Source of the DNA: an uncultured Oscillospiraceae bacterium
GTDB lineage: Bacteria > Bacillota > Clostridia > Oscillospirales > Ruminococcaceae
NCBI GenBank assembly: GCA_934526065.1
Contig: CAKSZX010000003.1
Location: forward strand, 184,431 to 248,430
Length of the DNA stretch: 64,000 nt
Direction: 5' to 3'
Within the stretch, counting starts at the first letter, position 1, and every line of letters starts with the position of its first letter. The notes under the pieces were generated by a model that was not told the DNA's origin, searched no databases, and was given only the letters and a program-made list of their open reading frames with translations. The translations under genes and the position numbers were made by a program. This document shows positions 26,746 through 35,616 of the stretch, one piece after another.

Positions 26746-28278
26746 TTAGATAATGCCTGCCGGCAATGCGCTTGTTACGCCAGGGCCTATCGGCAAGCCG
26801 ATTAAGTACCAAGCAATAGTGAACAATATCCAAATAACCTGCAAAATCATGGTTGTAGGAATACAGTTTGCAATAAATGTTCCCAGCTTCATATCCTTGT
26901 CGTACTTTTCGTTTACAACGGCAAGAGCCATGTAAAGATATGCGCCCAAAGGTGCTATGGCGTTTGTAGGTGAATCGCCTACTCTGTAAAGAAGCTGTAT
27001 AAATGCCGGGTGGTAGCCCAAGAGCATCATCATAGGTACGAATACCGGGCCGAGAATAGTCCACTTTGCGGAACCTGAACCGATGAGGAAGTTGATAAGC
27101 ATTGTGAGTATGATAAAGCATACGAAGAACGGAACGCCTGTAAGACCTATCGACTGCAAAAGCTCTGCGCCTTCAATGGCAACTACCGTGCCGATTTTTG
27201 TCCATGAGAACAACGCCGTAAACTGACCGCCTGCAAAACAGAATGCAACAAATGCGCCCATATTTGACATAGCCTTTGTAAAGGCTTTTGAAACATCACG
27301 CTCGCTCTTGATATATCCTGTGGTAACACCGTATGCAACACCACACACTATAAAGAGCATAAGAATAATAGGAATAAGACCTTTTAAGAACAGTGAGCCT
27401 ACGATACTGCCGTCCGGGTTTGAGAGAACCCTTGTGAATATACCCAAAAGTATGATTGCCATATAAACAAGTGCCGCAATACCTGTGTTTTTAAGAGCCT
27501 TGCTCTGAATTTTTGTAAGAGGTTCTTTAGAAACAACAGCATCTCCGGTGTATTTTCCCAGGTGTGGTTCCATAATGTGGTTTGTACACCAGCCTATTAC
27601 AAGGGCAACCAAGATTGTGGATGCCGCCATAAAGTACCAGTTACATGCAGAGTCAACGGTAAATGTTGTGTCTGCGCCCAACAAAACCTGAATTGATGTG
27701 TTTGTGATACCTGCCAAAAGGGAGTCGGTACCGGCGATCATAAGGTTTGCGGAAAAGCCTGCATTGGCGGAAATCCAGCCGCAGAGCATACCTGCTATCG
27801 GGCTTCTGCCTACGCCCAAAAATGCGATTGCCGCAAGGGGCGGTACCAAAACCGAGCAAGTGTCGGAGGCAAGGTTACCGCATGTGCCTATCAAGGCGAT
27901 AAGATACGGCATTACCGAAGCCGGAACACCCCTCATTGACTTTTTCAACAAACTGTCAACAAGGCCTACCTGCTCACAAAGGCTGATGCCCAATGTCATT
28001 GTCAAAACAAGACCCAGTGAGGCAAAGCCGGAAAAGTTTGAGGTCATTGTTGTCAAAATCCATGTTAAGCCCTCTTTTGAAAAGAAGTTGTTTATCTGTA
28101 CAAGTTCGTTTGTAGACGGGTTGATAACCGCAACATTTCTCATAAAGAACGACAAAATCGCAACTATAAAAAACAATCCTATAAACATCATAAACGGACT
28201 TGGCAATTTATTTACGGCCTTTTCGATGCCGCCGATAAACCTGTAAACGCCCTTTTGTTTATCCTTTTTAGTATCCAT
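26746..28278 (-). CDS. abgT: AbgT family transporter
   Basis: The 510-residue integral membrane protein has about a dozen hydrophobic segments. It carries AbgT signatures, including IEKAVNKLPSPFMMF near the start, LIALIGTCGNLASDTCSVLVPPLAA and LINFLIGSGSAKWTILGPVFVPMMMLLG. Family members import p-aminobenzoyl-glutamate (E. coli AbgT) or export sulphonamides (MtrF, YdaH). The adjacent AbgB-like hydrolase favours import. GAGAGGA precedes the ATG. A terminator follows. Confidence 0.93.
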   Translation of the reverse strand: MDTKKDKQKGVYRFIGGIEKAVNKLPSPFMMFIGLFFIVAILSFFMRNVAVINPSTNELVQINNFFSKEGLTWILTTMTSNFSGFASLGLVLTMTLGISLCEQVGLVDSLLKKSMRGVPASVMPYLIALIGTCGNLASDTCSVLVPPLAAIAFLGVGRSPIAGMLCGWISANAGFSANLMIAGTDSLLAGITNTSIQVLLGADTTFTVDSACNWYFMAASTILVALVIGWCTNHIMEPHLGKYTGDAVVSKEPLTKIQSKALKNTGIAALVYMAIILLGIFTRVLSNPDGSIVGSLFLKGLIPIILMLFIVCGVAYGVTTGYIKSERDVSKAFTKAMSNMGAFVAFCFAGGQFTALFSWTKIGTVVAIEGAELLQSIGLTGVPFFVCFIILTMLINFLIGSGSAKWTILGPVFVPMMMLLGYHPAFIQLLYRVGDSPTNAIAPLGAYLYMALAVVNEKYDKDMKLGTFIANCIPTTMILQVIWILFTIAWYLIGLPIGPGVTSALPAGII

Positions 28279-28369
28279 AAGTGTATCCTCTCAATAGTAA
28301 AATTTGTTCCCGACCGGTGGAATTTCAATCGCTTTTTTGTCCGTGATAAGGCCTTTTACACAAACAAAA

Positions 28370-28403
28370 ATCCACCACAGCGCCTTAAAGCACCATGGTG
28401 GAT
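28370..28403 (-). terminator. Terminator of the small unknown gene
   Basis: On the minus strand ATCCACCATGGTGC pairs with GGCGCTGTGGTGGAT around a TTTAA loop and runs into TTTTTGTTTG. It lies 60 bases past the small ORF stop and 90 bases before abgT. Confidence 0.8.
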
Positions 28404-28461
28404 ATCAACACGATTTATGCCTTAAAGTACCTGCCTGCGGCAAGCCTTTAAATAAAATTCA

Positions 28462-28641
28462 CTACGCCGCAGCATATTCAATTTGCTTTTGTTCAGCCTG
28501 TTCAGGCTGGCGTTCTTCCTCAGTATTATTCAACGCAAAGTTCAGGGCATTATTATTGCCCTGTTCATTGTTGTTATTAACTGTTAAAACAACGTCCAAA
28601 AACAAATCTCTGTCTGCAAACATCTGTGAATCTTCTTTCAT
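28462..28641 (-). CDS. Small acidic Asn/Gln/Glu-rich ORF of unknown function
   Basis: A 59-codon frame runs from ATG at 28641 to TAG at 28462. The product begins MKEDSQMFADRDLFLDVVLT and then becomes rich in Asn, Gln and Glu (NNNNEQGNNNALNFALNN, later EEERQPEQAEQKQ). It has no membrane segment or cysteine. It lies exactly between a near-consensus promoter and a strong terminator, so the region is a transcription unit. The ribosome binding site is weak; an alternative start at the second Met (28623) has AGAAG upstream. It could instead be a non-coding RNA. I recognise no family. Confidence 0.45.
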   Translation of the reverse strand: MKEDSQMFADRDLFLDVVLTVNNNNEQGNNNALNFALNNTEEERQPEQAEQKQIEYAAA

Positions 28642-28681
28642 AAAATAGGTTTTGTAAACTCATATCGGGTTTATGCTTTAT

Positions 28682-28709
28682 ATTATAGCCGGAAATTTCA
28701 AAAAATCAA
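28682..28709 (-). promoter_or_regulatory. Promoter of the small unknown gene
   Basis: TTGATT (28704-28709) and TATAAT (28682-28687) on the minus strand are 16 bases apart, placing a start near 28675, about 35 bases before the ATG. Confidence 0.8.
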
Positions 28710-28848
28710 CATTTTTTTCGCCGATCTGTCACAAGCAAATTTCTTTGGCGGCAAAAATGCACAATCGGTTTCGGTACTTTTTGTGCAAAGTGTACAGTGT
28801 GATTTTACGGAATTTTGCTTTTGACAAAATTCATTTGTGCAATACAGC

Positions 28849-28876
28849 AAAAACCGCCCTGTTTAAAGGGCGGTTT
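28849..28876 (-). terminator. Terminator after the lipid kinase gene
   Basis: AAAACCGCCC pairs with GGGCGGTTTT around an 8-base loop, about 100 bases past the stop. The remaining sequence from 28690 to 28974 shows no coding frame I can support. Confidence 0.8.
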
Positions 28877-28974
28877 TGCACCGTTTTGCCAAAGTTGCAG
28901 TTTCCCTGTTGTGTACTGTTGTGTGTCTACGGGCTACAATCTATTTGTGAAATTGTATTTCTGTGGTGGACACA

Positions 28975-29859
28975 TCACTTCAAAAGCCCTATTGCTTTGT
29001 TCTCAACTTTTATATTCACTCTGTCCGTTTCCCCGCCAAATTCTCCGTCCAGCGTCCAAGAAGTTGCCTGCTTAAAGCGGAACTCAATCTCATTGGTTTT
29101 GAAATATTCAAAGTACGGACTTTTGTAGTTTTCCAAAATAAGGGCAGAAATTATATTCTGCACATCTAAAATATTTTTGGGGCGCTTAATAAGAATAACC
29201 TCAAACAGACCGTCATCCATATCACTGTCCTCCAACACTCTGAAATTCACACCGCCAACACTTTTGGTGTTGGACACTGCCCCGTAAATATATTCACCCG
29301 AATACTCTTTTCCGCCATGGGTATATTCAAGCTCTATATACTGCCCTATTGGCAGGTTGCGAACCCCCTCGATTATATACGCCATATGCCCCAGGGCGTT
29401 CTTCTCGCTTTGAGGGGTGGAGTAAGAAACCCGTGTAAAAGCCCCAAATGCGGCTATATAATTAAAATAGAGGTTATTAAACTTACCTATATCGTAGAAA
29501 AAAGGCCGGTCATTGGCAATATTTCGGCAATTTTTACCCACATCTTTTTCTATCCCGGCAGAAACGGCAAAGTCGTTTGTACTGCCTGCCGGTATATATC
29601 CCAAATAGGAGCGCTTTTCAAGGCCCATAAGGCCGTTTATGGTGTGGTTCATTGTGCCGTCTCCGCCGCAGCAAACCACTATATCTGTCTTTGACGCCTC
29701 ATCTTTTATTATATCCTCGGCACCGTAATTTTTGCTTACGGGGAAAACAGTCACCCTGCAACCGCAGTTCCGCAAACTTTGTATGGCTTTCGGCAAAAGT
29801 TTGCCTGCGCCGTTTTTCCCCGCTGAGGGGTTGTAAATTAACAAAACATTCTTTCTCAT
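28975..29859 (-). CDS. Diacylglycerol kinase-like lipid kinase (YegS/BmrU/DgkB family)
   Basis: The 294-residue protein has the catalytic-domain signatures LLIYNPSAGKNGAGKLLP and VVCCGGDGTMNHTINGLMG, the GGDGT nucleotide-binding motif at about residues 64-68. GYIPAGSTNDFAVSAGI and a C-terminal ESD...FEVILIKR/DGEF segment follow. It phosphorylates a lipid alcohol, probably diacylglycerol released by lipoteichoic acid synthesis. It is monocistronic, with its own terminator downstream. Confidence 0.92.
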   Translation of the reverse strand: MRKNVLLIYNPSAGKNGAGKLLPKAIQSLRNCGCRVTVFPVSKNYGAEDIIKDEASKTDIVVCCGGDGTMNHTINGLMGLEKRSYLGYIPAGSTNDFAVSAGIEKDVGKNCRNIANDRPFFYDIGKFNNLYFNYIAAFGAFTRVSYSTPQSEKNALGHMAYIIEGVRNLPIGQYIELEYTHGGKEYSGEYIYGAVSNTKSVGGVNFRVLEDSDMDDGLFEVILIKRPKNILDVQNIISALILENYKSPYFEYFKTNEIEFRFKQATSWTLDGEFGGETDRVNIKVENKAIGLLK

Positions 29860-29879
29860 ATATCTTACCTACCATTTAT

Positions 29880-30018
29880 ATATAGTATACCCTATTTACG
29901 GATATTTTGTGTTACAGATATGTTAATTTATTCTTGTATCACAATTAAAATTAAAATCAATTCTATTTTTCAACAAGAAAAAAATATTTTTTTGTACAAA
30001 AAGTAGAAATAAGGGTTA
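29880..30018. other. AT-rich intergenic stretch between the lipid kinase and nrdD control regions
   Basis: Divergent spacer. A TATACT string near 29884 could be the -10 of the lipid kinase promoter, but I see no good -35. No coding frame or RNA structure is supported in this part. Confidence 0.4.
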
Positions 30019-30066
30019 AAACAATATATCGCACTTTTCTTCCTTGTAAAACACAAGATATAGTGG
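30019..30066 (+). promoter_or_regulatory. Paired NrdR boxes overlapping the nrdD promoter
   Basis: Box 2 (30051-30066) matches 14 of 16 positions of the NrdR consensus ACACWATATATWGTGT. Box 1 (30019-30034) matches 11 of 16, including the whole core CWATATAT. The box starts are 32 bases apart, the three-turn spacing known for NrdR operators. A promoter TTGTAA (30044-30049), 17 bases, TAAAAT (30067-30072) has box 2 lying in its spacer, so NrdR binding should block transcription. Confidence 0.8.
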
Positions 30067-30105
30067 TAAAATTATTCTTGTCAAAAGATATATTAGTTAT
30101 AGCGG

Positions 30106-30143
30106 TTGACTTGCCAATATTGCAAGGGCAATTTGGCAGTCAC
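30106..30143 (+). promoter_or_regulatory. Stem-loop in the nrdD 5' untranslated region
   Basis: TGACTTGCCAATATTGC and CAATTTGGCAGTCA form a long stem with two small bulges, just before the nrdD ribosome binding site. There is no T tract, so it is not a terminator. Function unknown. Confidence 0.5.
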
Positions 30144-30175
30144 GGGATAAGAACACAGATAAGGCAGGAGATAAA

Positions 30176-32320
30176 ATGACACCTATTACTATTATAAAAA
30201 GAGACGGTTCAAAAGCTTCTTGGGATGCCTATAAAATCGAACGGGCAATTATGAAAGCCATGAAATACGGCAGTGGCATAGTTGACCAGGATTTGGCACA
30301 CAAGATAAGCATTGAATTTCGCAGCGACAGCCCTATTGTTGACATTAAAGCGGTAGAAAAATACGTTTATGATTCACTTGTAAAATACGGCCATGCCATG
30401 ACTGCAAAGCGGTATGAGGACTATCGTGCGGTAAGAGAATATCAGCGCCAGCACAACACCATTGACAACAAGGTTTTGGGCATTGTAAACGGCACAGGCA
30501 AAGACATAAAGGACAACTCAAACAAAGACTCCGCTTTGGTTTCCACCATGCGTGACTTGGTTGCCGAGGAAGTTTCAAAGGATATTTCCTTGCGTATGAT
30601 GCTGCCTCCCCACATTGCACAGGCACACAACGAGGGCTTGATTTACATTCACGACTTGGGACATTATTTGAACCCGTCTTTCAACTGCGAACTTGTAAAT
30701 CTTGCGGATATGTTGGAGAACGGCACCGTTATCAACGGCAAGTTGGTAGAAAAGCCACACTCTTTCAGAACAGCCTGCACCATTGCCACACAGATCATCG
30801 CACAGGTTGCCTCCGGTCAGTTCGGCGGTCAGACTATTACATTGGGTCATCTTGCACCGTTTGTAAGAATTTCTAAAAATAAATTCATAAGGGACACAAA
30901 GGCGGAATGGGATGCCAACGGCTTTACCTACACCGATGAACAGCTTGAAAAAGCGGTTCGGCGCAAATTGCAGGAAGAAGTTACCGCAGGTATTCAAACA
31001 TTCCAATATCAGATAAACACATTGCAAACATCTAACGGCCAGGCTCCGTTCCTGTCGGTATTTATGTATATCAGCGAATACCCGGAATATGAAGAAGAAA
31101 CCGTTATGCTTATAAAGGAAATGCTTACACAGCGTATCCAGGGTATGAAAAACGAAGTGGGCGCATGGATAACACCTGCTTTCCCGAAATTGTTGTATGT
31201 TACAGACGAAAACAACATTCACGAGGATAGCAAATACTTCTGGCTTACACAGCTTGCGGCAAAGTGTGTTTCCAAGAGAATGATGCCGGACTTTTTGTCC
31301 GCAAAAATCCTCAAAGAAAACTACGAGGGCAATGTGGTGCCTCCTATGGGATGCAGAGCATTCCTTTCACCTTACAAGGGCGGCATAAATAATGTTGAGG
31401 GTCAATACAAGCTATACGGCAGGTTCAATATGGGTGTTACATCCATAAACCTTGCAGATGCGGGACTTTCCGCACAGGGCAACCTTGACCACTTCTGGAC
31501 AATATTGGAGGACAGACTTCAGCTTTGCAAGGAAGCCTTGCTTTTAAGATATGACAAACTCAAAGATGTTACAAGCGACGTTTCCCCTATTCACTGGCAG
31601 TACGGCGCTATTGCAAGACTTGGCAAGCACGAGCCTATCAAGCCCCTTTTGCAAGACGGCTATGCAACAATCACACTGGGCTATATCGGTTTGTACGAAT
31701 GTGTTAAGGCGCTTATCGGCAAGAGCCACACAACCCCTGAGGGCGAAAAACTGGCTGTTAAGATTATGAAGAATTTGAAACAGCATGTTCTGGACTGGAA
31801 AGCCGAAACGGGCCTTGGTTTTGCCCTTTACGGCACACCAAGTGAAAGCCTTACAGACAGATTTGCCCGACTTACAAGACAGCGTTGGGGCGAAATTGAA
31901 GGTATTACCGACAGAAATTACCTTACAAACTCTTACCATGTAAATGTTACAGAGCCTATCGACGCATTTACAAAGTTAAAATTTGAATCACAGTTCCATC
32001 GGATTTCCTCCGGCGGTGCCATAAGCTATATTGAATTGCCAAATATGTCCCACAATGTTGAGGCTCTTGTAAAAATTATTCAGTATATGTATGACAATGT
32101 ACAGTATGCCGAGGTAAACCTTAAACTGGACTATTGCCAGGTTTGCGGCTTTGAAGGTGAAATCCTCTGCGATGACAATCTTCAATGGTATTGTCCTAAC
32201 TGCGGTAACAGAGACAGGGACAAGATGAACGTTGTAAGAAGAACCTGCGGCTATTTAGGTGAAAACTTCTGGAACGAGGGCAGAACCCAGGAAATCAAAG
32301 AGAGAGTTTTACACCTTTAA
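30176..32320 (+). CDS. nrdD: Anaerobic (class III) ribonucleoside-triphosphate reductase
   Basis: The 714-residue protein starts with an ATP-cone allosteric domain (about residues 3-95). The glycyl radical reductase barrel follows, with PPMGCRAFLSPYKGG carrying an active cysteine. The C-terminus has a four-cysteine zinc site (CQVCGFEG...CPNC) and the glycyl radical loop RTCGYLG. It makes dNTPs from NTPs without oxygen. AGGAGA precedes the ATG. Its activase NrdG is not encoded next to it, unlike many genomes. NrdR boxes upstream indicate repression when (d)ATP is plentiful. Confidence 0.97.
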   Translation: MTPITIIKRDGSKASWDAYKIERAIMKAMKYGSGIVDQDLAHKISIEFRSDSPIVDIKAVEKYVYDSLVKYGHAMTAKRYEDYRAVREYQRQHNTIDNKVLGIVNGTGKDIKDNSNKDSALVSTMRDLVAEEVSKDISLRMMLPPHIAQAHNEGLIYIHDLGHYLNPSFNCELVNLADMLENGTVINGKLVEKPHSFRTACTIATQIIAQVASGQFGGQTITLGHLAPFVRISKNKFIRDTKAEWDANGFTYTDEQLEKAVRRKLQEEVTAGIQTFQYQINTLQTSNGQAPFLSVFMYISEYPEYEEETVMLIKEMLTQRIQGMKNEVGAWITPAFPKLLYVTDENNIHEDSKYFWLTQLAAKCVSKRMMPDFLSAKILKENYEGNVVPPMGCRAFLSPYKGGINNVEGQYKLYGRFNMGVTSINLADAGLSAQGNLDHFWTILEDRLQLCKEALLLRYDKLKDVTSDVSPIHWQYGAIARLGKHEPIKPLLQDGYATITLGYIGLYECVKALIGKSHTTPEGEKLAVKIMKNLKQHVLDWKAETGLGFALYGTPSESLTDRFARLTRQRWGEIEGITDRNYLTNSYHVNVTEPIDAFTKLKFESQFHRISSGGAISYIELPNMSHNVEALVKIIQYMYDNVQYAEVNLKLDYCQVCGFEGEILCDDNLQWYCPNCGNRDRDKMNVVRRTCGYLGENFWNEGRTQEIKERVLHL

Positions 32321-32353
32321 TCGGTAAATTGTTTAAAACTCAACAGTAAAATT

Positions 32354-32378
32354 AAAACGGCGGAATTTCCGCCGTTTT
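32354..32378 (+). terminator. Terminator after nrdD
   Basis: AAAACGGCGGAA and TTCCGCCGTTTTT form a near-perfect palindromic hairpin with a T tract. Confidence 0.85.
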
Positions 32379-32473
32379 TCTTTTAAAAAGACCTGTGGGC
32401 AGTAACCCACCGAAAGATTTATAAATATTTTGTTTATATTTATTTTTTTATGAAGCAGCTCATTTCGATAATA

Positions 32474-32516
32474 AAAACACAAGACCCCTTTGTGCTAACC
32501 GGATCTTGTGTTTTTT
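32474..32516 (-). terminator. Terminator after ogt
   Basis: AAAACACAAGA pairs with TCTTGTGTTTT over a loop of about 20 bases that extends the stem by CC/GG. T tracts lie on the minus strand and it faces the ogt stop. Confidence 0.75.
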
Positions 32517-32529
32517 ATATTTAAAATTA

Positions 32530-33072
32530 TTATGGTGCGGTGCTTTTTGCCGGGCGATACAATTTGCTCATATCTGCATTTTCATGCTGTAAAAGGCTTA
32601 TTTTTTTGTCAATTCCTCCGGCATAGCCTGTGAGAGAGCCGTTCCGCCCTACCACACGGTGACAGGGAATAATAATCGAAATAGGGTTATGCCCTACCCG
32701 TCCGCCTACCGCTTGCCGAGACATGGATTTTACACCTTTTTCGCTTGCTAATTTTTTTGCGATTTCCCCGTATGTTGTAGTTGCGCCATAAGGTATTTCT
32801 AAAAGTATATTCCACACACTTTGCCGAAATTCGCTGCCCTCCGGCCGAAGAATATCCTTGTCAACAGGCGGGTTTTTCCCTAAAAAATAATCATCAAGCC
32901 AACGGCGACACCGGGCAAAAACCTCTAAATCATCTTTTATAACAGTTTCTTCTTTTAACTTGCCCAAAAAATATTTTTGCCCGTCCAACCAAAGGCCGAT
33001 TATCTTATCTCCCCTGGATGCCATTGTAAGATTACCAAAAGGGCTTTTATACACAGATATATATACCGACAT
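32530..33072 (-). CDS. ogt: Methylated-DNA--protein-cysteine methyltransferase
   Basis: The 180-residue protein has the active-site motif IIIPCHRVVG followed by RNGSLTGYAGGI. The DNA-binding helix-turn-helix region IPYGATTTYGEIAKKLA lies before it, and the N-terminal domain (YKSPFGNLTMAS) is typical of Ogt. It removes O6-alkyl groups from guanine by suicide transfer to the cysteine. I used the ATG at 33072 with GGAGG upstream; the frame is open to 33129. It is a single-gene unit. Confidence 0.95.
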   Translation of the reverse strand: MSVYISVYKSPFGNLTMASRGDKIIGLWLDGQKYFLGKLKEETVIKDDLEVFARCRRWLDDYFLGKNPPVDKDILRPEGSEFRQSVWNILLEIPYGATTTYGEIAKKLASEKGVKSMSRQAVGGRVGHNPISIIIPCHRVVGRNGSLTGYAGGIDKKISLLQHENADMSKLYRPAKSTAP

Positions 33073-33151
33073 TATATTTTCCTCCGTTACCTTTGTTTTA
33101 AATATATCATTCAAGAGGTGTATTGTCAAACCCGCCGATTTATTGCAAAAT

Positions 33152-33178
33152 AAAAAGCCAACCCTTTTGGATTGGCTT
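33152..33178 (-). terminator. Terminator directly after tRNA-Gly
   Basis: On the minus strand AAAGCCAA pairs with TTGGCTTT and is followed by TTATTTTG. It begins immediately after the encoded CCA end. Confidence 0.75.
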
Positions 33179-33252
33179 TGGAGCAGGTGATGGGAATCGA
33201 ACCCACACGACCAGCTTGGAAGGCTGGAGTTCTACCACTAAACTACACCTGC
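33179..33252 (-). tRNA. tRNA-Gly (TCC)
   Basis: A complete 74-base cloverleaf on the minus strand has acceptor stem GCAGGTG/CACCTGC and D-arm TAGTTTAGTGGTAGA. The anticodon loop is CTTCCAA (anticodon TCC), the T-arm has GTTCGATTC, and the CCA end is encoded. It reads GGA and probably other GGN codons. It has its own promoter and terminator. Confidence 0.97.
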
Positions 33253-33286
33253 ATATATTCGCCGATTAACTCAATCGACGAATGTT

Positions 33287-33315
33287 ATTATACATCTATA
33301 CTATGATTTTGTCAA
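33287..33315 (-). promoter_or_regulatory. Promoter of tRNA-Gly
   Basis: TTGACA (33310-33315) and TATAAT (33287-33292) on the minus strand are both perfect and 17 bases apart, about 35 bases before the tRNA 5' end. It overlaps the very start of the space after the ClpE-like gene stop. Confidence 0.9.
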
Positions 33316-33320
33316 TAGAT

Positions 33321-35600
33321 TTATTCAAATTTAACCTTTATATCACCGTTTTCGTCATAGGCGTAAACAGATTTAACATCACGGTTATCAACAATAATTT
33401 CGGCTATCTTATCCTCAACTTCTTTGCGTATAATCCTGCGAATGTCACGGGCGCCGAACTTGCCCCCCTGAGCCTTGCCGGTGATAATAGGCAAAATCCG
33501 CTTATCCCATGTAAATGTTATGCCCTTTTGCTCCATAGGCTTAACATATTCTGTCAGCATAAGGTCAGCTATATCGTTGAGAGTATCCTCGCTTAACGGA
33601 TTAAAAATTACGACCTCGTCAATTCTCGCCAGAAATTCCGGGCGGAGGAAATTGTTTAAGGCACGCATTGTCTTTGCCTTTGAAACATCTCCCCGGCTCT
33701 TGTTAAAACCGGTTTCGTTAACCTTGTCGTTAGAGCCTGCGTTTGATGTCATGCAGATAACCGTATTTTCAAAGTTTACGGTTCTGCCCTGTGAATCGTT
33801 AATTCTGCCCTCGTCCAAAATCTGCAAAAGGATATTCATAACATCAGGGTGTGCTTTTTCTATCTCATCAAACAAAACAACGGAATATGGCTTGCGGCGA
33901 ACTTTTTCCGTAAGCTGACCGGCCTCGTCGTAGCCTACATATCCTGGAGGCGAACCGATAAGGCGTGACACTGCGTGTTTCTCCATAAATTCCGACATAT
34001 CAAATCTGATAAGCGGGTCGGCGGTGTCAAACAATTCATTTGCAAGCTGTTTTACAAGCTCGGTTTTTCCCACGCCGGTAGGGCCAACAAACAAAAAGCT
34101 TGCCGGGCGATTGCGGCCGGAAATTCCGGCACGGTTGCGCTTAATAGCCTTAGACACAAGGCTAACCGCCTCGTCCTGGCCTTTGATTTTTGCCTTTAAG
34201 TTATTTTCAAGGTTTGCCACCTTGTTAAATTCGCTTTCCTTTACCTTTACCGCAGAAATACCTGTCCAAAGCTGAATAACCTTTGCAACATCATCAATTT
34301 CCACATTGATTTTGTCCACCTGTTCCCTAAGCTGTTTTTCCTCCTCATCGGCGGCAAACAACTGCTGTTTAACCTGTGCAATGGCCTCGTAGTCAAGGGC
34401 TTCGGTTTCGCTTTGCAATGCCTCTAATTTGGCGTTGAGCTCCTCCTGTTTTGCCTTAATTTCAAGCCATTTGTTTATCTCTGTATGGCGCAGTGAACAG
34501 CAGGCGCAGGATTCATCCAAAAGGTCGATAGCCTTATCCGGCAAAAATCTGTCAGTGATGTACTTTTCGCTCATACGGACAGTTAAATCTACCATTTTCC
34601 GTGGCACTTTAACATGGTGATATGCCTCGTAGTACTGTTTTACGCCGTTTATAATGTCAATGGTGTCGCTGATTGACGGCTCGTCAACCTTTACCGGCTG
34701 GAAACGGCGCTCCAAAGCGGCATCTTTTTCAATGAACTTTCTGTATTCGTTAAATGTTGTGGCACCTATAACCTGAATTTCACCTCTTGAAAGGGCAGGC
34801 TTTAAGATGTTGCCGGCATTCATTGCGCCTTCGGAATCTCCGGCGCCGGTTATAGTGTGAATTTCGTCAATAAACAAAATAATATTGCCGTTTTCCTTAA
34901 CCTCGCTTATAAGGCTCTTTACTCTCCGTTCAAACTGACCTCTGAACTGAGTGCCTGCAACAAGGTTTGTCATATTCAAAAGATAAATTTCTTTATTTTT
35001 GAGACGCCGTGGAACATCCCCCTTGCTTATGCGCAGGGCAATTCCCTCGGCGATGGCGGTTTTACCTACACCGGCCTCGCCTATAAGGCATGGATTGTTT
35101 TTCTGTCTGCGGCTTAAAATCTGTATAGTTCTGTAAATTTCGCTGTCACGGCCTATGATATTGTCAATCTTGCCGTCTCTCGCCTTTTGTGTGAGATTTT
35201 CGCAATACTGATCCAAAAATTTGCGCTTGTTGCGTTTTTTTCTGTCTTTTCTTTGGTCTTTGTCGCCGTCCTTGGCAAAAGGAATTGTAGAAGAACCACC
35301 CTGTTCAAAGTCGCCGTCCTCGTCGTCCTCTGCGTTATCTCCCATAAATCCGCCAAACATATTGGCAAACCCGTTTTCGCCGTCCTCGCCGTCGCCGTTC
35401 ATTATTCCCTGCATCTGTTCTTCCAGCCCTTTAAGGGTCTCGTCGTCCAAACCCATTTGGCTTATCATATCATCAACAGGTTTTATGCCCAGCTCTTTGG
35501 CGCAGGTAAGGCAATAGCCTTTGCTTTTCATGGCGCCGTCCTCCATTTGCTGAACAAATATCATAGCCGGGCGTTTTTTGCATCTTTCGCAAAACAACAT
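33321..35600 (-). CDS. clpE: ClpE-like AAA+ ATPase with N-terminal zinc finger
   Basis: The 759-residue Hsp100 protein starts with a zinc finger (C4-x-x-C7 and C30-x-x-C33) as in ClpE and McsA, instead of the ClpC double N-domain. An acidic linker follows, then AAA module 1 ([26 protein letters not shown]), a UVR-like coiled coil ([18 protein letters not shown]) and AAA module 2 ([27 protein letters not shown]). It is expected to unfold proteins for ClpP. GGGAG precedes the ATG. It is the last gene of the ruv-ecf operon. No CtsR operator was recognised nearby, so heat control cannot be read here. ClpC is the alternative name. Confidence 0.88.
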   Translation of the reverse strand: MLFCERCKKRPAMIFVQQMEDGAMKSKGYCLTCAKELGIKPVDDMISQMGLDDETLKGLEEQMQGIMNGDGEDGENGFANMFGGFMGDNAEDDEDGDFEQGGSSTIPFAKDGDKDQRKDRKKRNKRKFLDQYCENLTQKARDGKIDNIIGRDSEIYRTIQILSRRQKNNPCLIGEAGVGKTAIAEGIALRISKGDVPRRLKNKEIYLLNMTNLVAGTQFRGQFERRVKSLISEVKENGNIILFIDEIHTITGAGDSEGAMNAGNILKPALSRGEIQVIGATTFNEYRKFIEKDAALERRFQPVKVDEPSISDTIDIINGVKQYYEAYHHVKVPRKMVDLTVRMSEKYITDRFLPDKAIDLLDESCACCSLRHTEINKWLEIKAKQEELNAKLEALQSETEALDYEAIAQVKQQLFAADEEEKQLREQVDKINVEIDDVAKVIQLWTGISAVKVKESEFNKVANLENNLKAKIKGQDEAVSLVSKAIKRNRAGISGRNRPASFLFVGPTGVGKTELVKQLANELFDTADPLIRFDMSEFMEKHAVSRLIGSPPGYVGYDEAGQLTEKVRRKPYSVVLFDEIEKAHPDVMNILLQILDEGRINDSQGRTVNFENTVICMTSNAGSNDKVNETGFNKSRGDVSKAKTMRALNNFLRPEFLARIDEVVIFNPLSEDTLNDIADLMLTEYVKPMEQKGITFTWDKRILPIITGKAQGGKFGARDIRRIIRKEVEDKIAEIIVDNRDVKSVYAYDENGDIKVKFE

Positions 35601-35616
35601 ACACTTTCTCCCTATA

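Noticed and set aside
28304..28648. A 114-codon plus-strand frame before the lipid kinase
   Set aside because: It runs antisense to the promoter-ORF-terminator unit on the minus strand and lacks any start signal.
30575..31222. A 215-codon minus-strand frame opposite nrdD
   Set aside because: Antisense to conserved nrdD with no start signal or family features.
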